64,000 nucleotides of DNA from Silene conica (Eukaryota; Streptophyta; Magnoliopsida; Caryophyllales; Caryophyllaceae), in NCBI GenBank assembly GCA_029255685.2, contig CM055318.2, forward strand, positions 6,887,001 to 6,951,000, read 5' to 3'. A program made the position numbers and the translations under genes. Below the pieces are notes generated by a model. It saw only the letters and a list, made by a program, of their open reading frames with translations. It was not told the origin of the DNA and ran no database searches. This document shows positions 57,853 to 64,000 of this stretch, in pieces. Each line of letters begins with the position of its first letter. Position 1 is the first letter of the stretch.

Positions 57853-60800
57853 ATGGTTTGTTATGGAATTGTAGGGGCCTTAATGATACGCTCTCCCCTA
57901 CAATTCCTAAAATAAGAGCGTTAGTTTTAAAGCATCGTTTTGATTTTATTTTTCTTATGGAAACTAAATGTAGTAGTGAACAAGTGGGTCAACGTTTTCG
58001 GTCGCTGGGTTTTTTGGAGTCCACGGGTGTGGATGCAGTGGGTGCTTCGGGGGGGCTTTGGCTAGGATGGAAAAGAGGCATAAATATAAGCCTCCATTTT
58101 GCTTGTAATAATTTCCTCGTGGTTTTGGTGAATTATATCTATGGTCGGTCTTGGTATTACGTGCTTTTTTATGGTGATCCGCAACTAACAAAGCGACAAC
58201 AAGTTTTCGATAGATTAGAAAGTATTTTACAACGCTTAGAGTACCCATTTCTCATTATGGGAGATTTCAACCAAGTCGAATTCGCATGGGAGAAACAAAG
58301 TAAAAATATAGGACCTATTCAAGGGGCTATATTTTTTACGGAATGGAAAATTCGCAATGAGTTAATAGATATTCCTTTTAAGGGACCAAAGTTTACATGG
58401 TGCAACAATCGTAAAGGAATAAATCGAGTATATGAACGGTTAGATAAGGCGGTGGGGTCAAGGGATTGGTTTGATTTTTTTCCCGGATACGGTTTTTCAA
58501 CATTATCCGATACAATTATCTGATCATGCACCGATTATAATTAACTTACAGATGGTAATGAATGGGGGGCGAAAACCATATAAAGTAGATGCATGGGCTT
58601 TGGATTATAAGGAGTGTAGGGATTTGATGAAGGAGAAGTGGTCAGTTTTTATCCGAGGCTCTCCGGCTTTTATACTGACAAAAAAATTGGGAATTGTACG
58701 ACAAGAAATAAGGAAATGGAGTCTTGATAAAAAGGAAGGGTGGGGGTCTCAATGGGATGAATTTGACAAAAGACTTATGGAGAAACAGGAGCTAGCTGTT
58801 ATAACTGATAGTTCAGATGATTATGATAGAACACATCAAGAGTTGAATGAATTTGCTAGAGCTGCGGAGATTTTTTGGAAACAAAGAGCAAAGGTGAAAT
58901 GGGCTGTTGATGGGGATATATGCACAAAATATTTCTTCAACTGGGCTAAAGGGAGGGCAGGAAGAAATTATATGATAGGGATTAAAAAGGAGGATGGGAC
59001 ATGGGTTTACGATAGTGCTGATATTGGGACTGAATTTCAGCGATATTTTAAGGGGATTTTTGAGGAACAAGGAGTAAATAGGGAGGGGTTGGATAGGACT
59101 CATGTTGAAAACTTCTTAACTCCAATTGTTACTTGTGTGAGGGGGGATGATAAGGATTGGTTAGCTAAACCCTTCACATCAAAAGAGGTTCGAAAGGCAG
59201 TTTTCCAAATGGGAGCTTTGAAATCTCCGGGACCGGATGGGATACCGGCTATCGTTTTTCAGAAGTGTTGGTATATTATCAAGAAAGACTTTACGAAGGC
59301 GGCGCTTGCTATTTTAAATTCTGGCAACGTTCTGAAGGAATGTAATAGGACTTTTATTGCGCTGATTCCTAAAGGACAAAGCTCGGAGGAGGTACGTGAT
59401 TATCGGCCAATCAGCCTTTGTAATGTTTTTATGCGCATTATTTCCAAATGTATTACCAACCGCTTGGCCAAGGTGATGGGATATTTGGTAGGGAATTTTC
59501 AGAATGCTTTTATTCCGGGGAGAAATATTAGTGATAATATTTTATTAGCCAATGAAGCCATCTATCGTGTCAATAGTCATAAACAGGGTAAACGTGGGAG
59601 GTTGGCTTTTAAAATAGATATGAGTAAGGCGTATGATAGGATGCGATGGGATTTTGTGGAGGCAGTTCTTATTAAGATGGGTTTCCCGTTAAATTTAGTC
59701 AATCTGATTATGAACTGTATTACCACAGTTTCTTATGAGGTTCTGTTAAACGGCGTCCCGTTACCGCAGTTTTATTCTAAATGTGGTCTTAGGCAGGGAG
59801 ATCCTTTATCTCCTTACCTTTTTGTGTTATGTATGGAGGTGTTGTCGCGAAATTTATGCAGAGCTCAGGAGCGTGGCGAGATTAGGGGGATTTTTATGGC
59901 TGAAGGGGTGGATAGGTTGACACATCTTTTCTTTGCGGATGACGCAGTGTTCTTTTTTGAGGATTATGGGGATAGTACGGGCAGTATTATGAAGTTGATC
60001 AGGGTTTTTTGTAGTCTGTCAGGGCAGAGACTCAATGAGGATAAGTCTGGTTTAATCTTTAGTCCGAATATGACACTGGGCAAGATACAAAATGCTCTAC
60101 ATGTTTTAAAGATTTCAAAGAACAGGGGTTTTGGTATTTATTTAGGTATACCAACTGAGTTGCAAGGTCCAAAAACTAATCTCTTTAAAGGTTTGGTGGA
60201 GAATGTACAAAGGAAGGTAACCTCATGGCATTGTATTTTTCTTTCACCAGCTGGTCGATTGACCCTGATTAATTCCATTCTGTCAACTCTTTCAAATTAT
60301 TTTCTATCGGTATTTAAGGTGCCGGTAAGTGTGACACGGAAAATCAATTCCTTATTGTCACATTTTTGGTGGGCAGGGTGTAAATCAGGTAAATCAATTC
60401 ATTGGTGTAGTGGAAATTTCTTGGGCTTACCTAAATCAAAAGGGGGGTTCGGCATCAGGAATATTGAATGTCTCAATAAGGCCTTACTAGCAAAACAAGC
60501 TTGGAGACTTGTGTCGGGGGAAAAGTCTTTCTTTACGGAGGTCTTTAGAAGTCTCTTGAAAATTGAATGGTCTAATAATGCTGGTTTTAAAGCAAAAGTT
60601 GATGGAGGTATGTCGTGGGGGAGACGAAGTATTGTGTATGGTTTTAGGGCTATCAAGGATAACCTGGCTTGGATTCCCGGAGGTAAATCTAATTTGAATA
60701 TTTGGACGGCCAAATGGGTTAACGGAGAAAGGCCTGAACCAAAATCTACGATCTTAGGAAGTGCCTTTGTTCCTCTAAGAGACCTAGTTATTGGAGATCT

Positions 60801-62034
60801 GGTTACCTCACAGGGGTTGTGGAATAGAGATAAGCTGGAATTCTTGTTTGATAAGGATACAGTACATAATATTTTGACAATACATGTTGGGAATCGTCAT
60901 CGGAAAGACATGATTGTTTGGCCTTTTACAACGACTGGGAGTTATACGGTTAAGAGTGGATATGGGCTATGTTTTGAGGAGTTTATGTGGCAAAATCAGT
61001 CAAGGATGGATATGGAACGAATTTCTGATAAAGGTAGGAATTTCTGTAAAACAAAGCTTTGGCATTTACCGATTCCACAGGCGTGGAAGATTTTTATTTG
61101 GAAAATCCTAACTAATACTTTGCCTGTGGGTTCGGAGTTTAGAAGGCGAGGTCTTTTGAAGGAGGAGGAGTGGTCATGTTTTTTATGTCGGGACTTGGGT
61201 GGAGGGGCTTTGGAAACGTTGGAACACCTCTTAAGGGATTGTCCTGTGTCAGAACGTCTATGGAGTGCTTCGAGTTTGGGCATTAGGTCAAAACAAGATA
61301 CGGAGGTTAATATGGGGGAATGGATTATGAATTGGACTAGGTATATGTTTACGCTCCCGGATGCGGTCTTGAGGATTGTTAACTTCTTTGCAATTATTAG
61401 GGGTATTTGGCTGTTAAGGAATAATATGGTTTTTAAGGGAGAGGAGCTATTTTTGGGTTTGTTTTTTAATGGTGTCCATGAGATGGTTAGGGTTGCGCTA
61501 GAAGCTATCAGGTTAAAGGAGGGCAGGAAGGAAGTGAGTGATGAGTTTCTTGCTGAGGGGGAACAGGAGGAGTCGCGGGGGAATGATAGTTTATTGGTCA
61601 AAGCTTCTGTTCCTTGGATTTTGGTTGGACAATCCGGATCATGTAGTTGCTGGAGATTAGAGGTGGATGCGGGTTGGAGGGAGACGTTGGAAGCAAGTTT
61701 GGGTTTGGTGGTTTTGGATAGTAGGGGTGACATTTTCTTTCAAGAGGGTAAGAGGGTTTATGATGTCACACCCTTACATGCGGAAGTTTTGGCTATTCGA
61801 AACGCTTTAAGCTGGGCTATAAAGAACCGGATGCGTCATGTGGAAATATTCTCGGATTACTTAGCTGCTGTCTTACAGATTCTGGAGCTGGAGAAGATAA
61901 ATTATCAAGTAGCTGGTCTTATTGAAGATATGAAGTCTTTGTTTGCTGCTTTTCATTGTTTAAGTATTAGTTTTATCCCTAGATCATGTAATAGGTTAGC
62001 GCATAATCAGGCTAGTCAAGGTTTGCGTGTGTAG
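57849..62034 (+). pseudogene. LINE ORF2 (endonuclease, reverse transcriptase, RNase H), one frameshift
   Basis: Starts at the ATG overlapping the ORF1 stop. An APE-type endonuclease is visible: LLWNCRGLND, FLMETKC, MGDFNQV, with the last motif SDHAPI in the shifted frame. The shift is in the T7 run near 58475-58485; the rest (1187 codons from 58471) is open to 62034. Reverse transcriptase motifs are KSPGPDGIP, YRPISLCN, FKIDMSKAYDR, LRQGDPLSPYLF and LFFADDAVFFF. Then come a zf-RVT region (KLWHLPIPQAWKIFIWK) and a C-terminal RNase H with Asp-Glu-Asp in VDAGW, LHAEVLAIR and FSDYLAAV. The protein would nick target DNA and prime cDNA from the element RNA. Only one indel separates this copy from a continuous frame. 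Confidence 0.92.
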
Positions 62035-62098
62035 TTCTTTTTCGAGTTCCAAAAAAAACAAAAAAAAAAAAAAAAAAACAAACAAACCGAATCAGGTC

Positions 62099-62316
62099 TA
62101 TACAAGATTGTATGATCCAAACATATTTGCATTCTTATTAAGGACCAAAATTACATAAAACAATGCTATTCCCATAAACTATAAAAGGAAGTTTTTTTTG
62201 CCAATTGTAAAAGGGAGTTAAAACTATATGAAATAGAGTGTACATTCTGTTGAAAAAAAACTTCGAAAATATAGGAAAATGAATAAGAGATTACATTTGG
62301 AGACAATATGAGTCGC
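62099..62316. other. Short intergenic/3' region between LINE and APP1
   Basis: AT-rich. It probably contains the 3' untranslated region and polyadenylation signal of the minus-strand gene. Nothing else is seen. Confidence 0.5.
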
Positions 62317-63745
62317 TTAGGCGGTAATTGGCTCCGTAGCATATTTCAACCACGCAAGCTCAGAATCGCTAAGATACGATGCCAAAATTTCTCGGCACTT
62401 GGAATGATACATGTTCAACCAGTTTCTCTCTTCTGGTGTCAAAAGTTTCAAGTCGATTAACTTGTGCTGATATGGCGCCTGAAACAAAATCAGTAAAAAT
62501 CGCGTAAGAGATTGCTTTGTAAAACATTGATTGCAACATCTAGGTGCAAATTTTAGGAATGAAAAGCTCACCCATGTAATGTGCTCAAACTCTAGGTATC
62601 CTTTATCACCAAAGTTGAAAGTTGTATCTGCTTCCTTTACAATAAGGACATTTTCCAATCTTATTCCAAAATTTCCATCCTCGTAATAACCGGGCTCTGG
62701 AGGTAAAAAACAAAATTATTAGTTTTCAAATTGAAGCGCACGTCCAAGGAGGATAAAATATTTCCAATATATGATAATAACTGAGACAACAACTTTAAAG
62801 ATAAGCATTTCTAAAATACAGTTATGATCTCGATACAGTCTGAGTCCTCCCACCCAAAATTCAAATAACGAAAGGGAAATTGAGAAACAAGGAGTTAGCG
62901 ACCATTAGCATTTAGCATATGCTCCCAAATGGACGAATGCATGCAACAACTCACATGCGTGACAAATCAATTTAACATATAACAAAATGAGGAATACACG
63001 AGTATTTGTACAGCCTCGTACAAAACTCATTGGCATTGAAAGCATCACTAACCATCTGTTACAGCCATTGTGGCCTGCAGTGGAACATTCCGAGCATGGG
63101 GTCTGAAACTAATTAAATGAGGGCCTGCTCAAACAAGCAATAAAAAAACACTAGTAAGAACTTTGAGCTTCGTACTAAATAGATTAGCAGTAAATCTGGT
63201 AAAATTATAATACCATAGGTCCATAAAGCTAGGCTAAAAGCAAATTACCATCTCCCATGTTGCCAACTTATTAAGGTCACGAGCTTTATTCTCGAATAAA
63301 AACAAATAAGAAAAATCTATGTAAAAGGGAACAGCCTTCACTTGCCTTCATGTACATTGAGGTACGACCCTATGCCATGACCAGTACCATGTCGATAATC
63401 AAGGCCATTCTTCCACAACGGAATTCGAGCAAGAATATCAAGAGCATGACCTAATATACAAGTTATATACACGACAAATTAGTACATCCACATGTAATTG
63501 TAATTTGAAGTTCTAAACTATTGTAGGCAATATGAAAATGGTAGATAATCAACGTTTTTGATCATCCAATCAGAGAAAAGTTCCGAAAGCATCAAAACTT
63601 AAAGTCCCAATAAACTAATTAAAATTTTTAAACTAACTCATATAATCATCCATATATAAATTAGATGAGTGAAGACCATGGTTGCAGTACCATTTGTTCC
63701 TTTTGGAAATCGGGCATTCCCCAATCCAATGTGGCCTTTGAGAAC
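62317..63745 (-). CDS. APP1: Aminopeptidase P (Xaa-Pro aminopeptidase, M24B), last five exons, partial
   Basis: Minus-strand exons 63691-63745, 63346-63450, 63053-63124, 62572-62696 and 62317-62478 join in consistent phases and end in TAA at 62317-62319. The N-terminal part lies beyond the right edge. The reconstructed catalytic region shows the M24 metal-site motifs [10 protein letters not shown] (His), [10 protein letters not shown] (Glu) and FGIRLENVL (Glu), plus the family segments GPHLISFRP and [13 protein letters not shown]. The enzyme removes an N-terminal residue preceding proline and needs two Mn2+; the two Asp ligands would be upstream, off the window. The intron after exon 63346-63450 uses a GC donor (GCAAGT). 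The gene is convergent with BZR1, with the LINE in between. Confidence 0.9.
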
Positions 63746-64000
63746 CTGCAATTAATAGGCGAAGCGAAATTCCAAATCAGGTCAAGCATTAGAAATTAAA
63801 ACGATAATATGGTTAAACAAATTAAGTCTAACTCAGGGACCTCACAAGTTACACGAAATTTCAGGATAAGTAAGGAAATAACCTATGGTTCAGTAATGTT
63901 GGAGAAATCAAATAGGTTACTAACATGGAAAATCAATTCAAGTTTTAGACTTTCTGAATCAAATTTCGAGATAAGTGAAGGAAAAACACTTTGGATAAAA
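63746..64000 (-). other. Intron of the APP1 gene
   Basis: AT-rich, with no exon-like frame found. The next upstream exon should lie right of the window. Confidence 0.55.

Larger units (their letters stand above)
54447..62087 (+). mobile_element. Full-length L1-type LINE
   Basis: CGAATCAGGTC is duplicated at 54436-54446 and 62088-62098, the latter right after an A-rich tail (62051-62087). The 7.6-kb body has a leader of about 0.6 kb, ORF1 (DUF4283 plus zinc knuckle) and ORF2 (endonuclease, reverse transcriptase, RNase H), the plant L1 layout. The length shows little or no 5' truncation. Both ORFs carry frameshifts, so the copy is inactive as sequenced. Confidence 0.93.

Noticed and set aside
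1..64000. tRNA, rRNA, riboswitch or organelle-derived segments
   Set aside because: None recognised. The tRNA-like pieces are primer-binding sites of LTR elements or the SINE promoter boxes.

Overview
The window is plant nuclear DNA. Genes have introns, the background is AT-rich, and nearly every class of plant transposable element is present. Plant proteins recognisable by eye are a BES1/BZR1 brassinosteroid transcription factor, an ACD6-type ankyrin/PGG membrane protein and an aminopeptidase P. Some short dispersed repeats look like ones I associate with Caryophyllales, but I would not name a species.

Layout. (1) 272-729 is the last visible exon of an ankyrin-repeat gene running off the left edge. 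(2) 1581-40310 is a five-level transposon nest. An old palindromic MITE is split by a CACTA DNA transposon (1666-40223, TSD CCT). The CACTA is split by a Ty1/copia element (4076-29861, two 1000-bp LTRs, TSD AAATG). That copia is split by a minus-strand Ty3/gypsy-type element with 2.6-kb LTRs and no coding capacity (6318-24309). The left LTR of the gypsy element is in turn split by a minus-strand copia-type element that carries gag but no pol (7199-16534, TSD CGACC). The CACTA also holds a separate 1440-bp solo LTR. Its two genes can be read: a tnpD/tnp2 transposase and a multi-exon second gene ending in a Ulp1-like cysteine protease. Both are broken. (3) 40.4-42.9 kb holds a MITE, a small retroposon with a 16-bp TSD, and the upstream region of the ankyrin gene. 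(4) 42874-46969 is an apparently intact three-exon ACD6-like gene with a 286-bp TRIM retrotransposon in intron 1. (5) 46970-51563 is intergenic, with a non-autonomous Helitron, a Stowaway-like MITE and a SINE. (6) 51564-53015 is the BZR1-type gene. (7) 54447-62087 is a full-length but frameshifted L1 LINE with an 11-bp TSD. (8) 62317-63745 holds the last five exons of aminopeptidase P on the minus strand, continuing beyond the right edge and convergent with BZR1.

How it fits together. Removing the nest would bring the two ankyrin genes to about 3.6 kb apart, so they look like a local ankyrin cluster pushed apart by insertions. I found only one base difference within each of the three LTR pairs of the nest, so those three insertions look recent and close in time. 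The most unusual signal is inside the gypsy-type LTR: two arrays of short hairpins, one with an invariant 14-nt loop and stems whose sequence changes from unit to unit while staying largely self-complementary.
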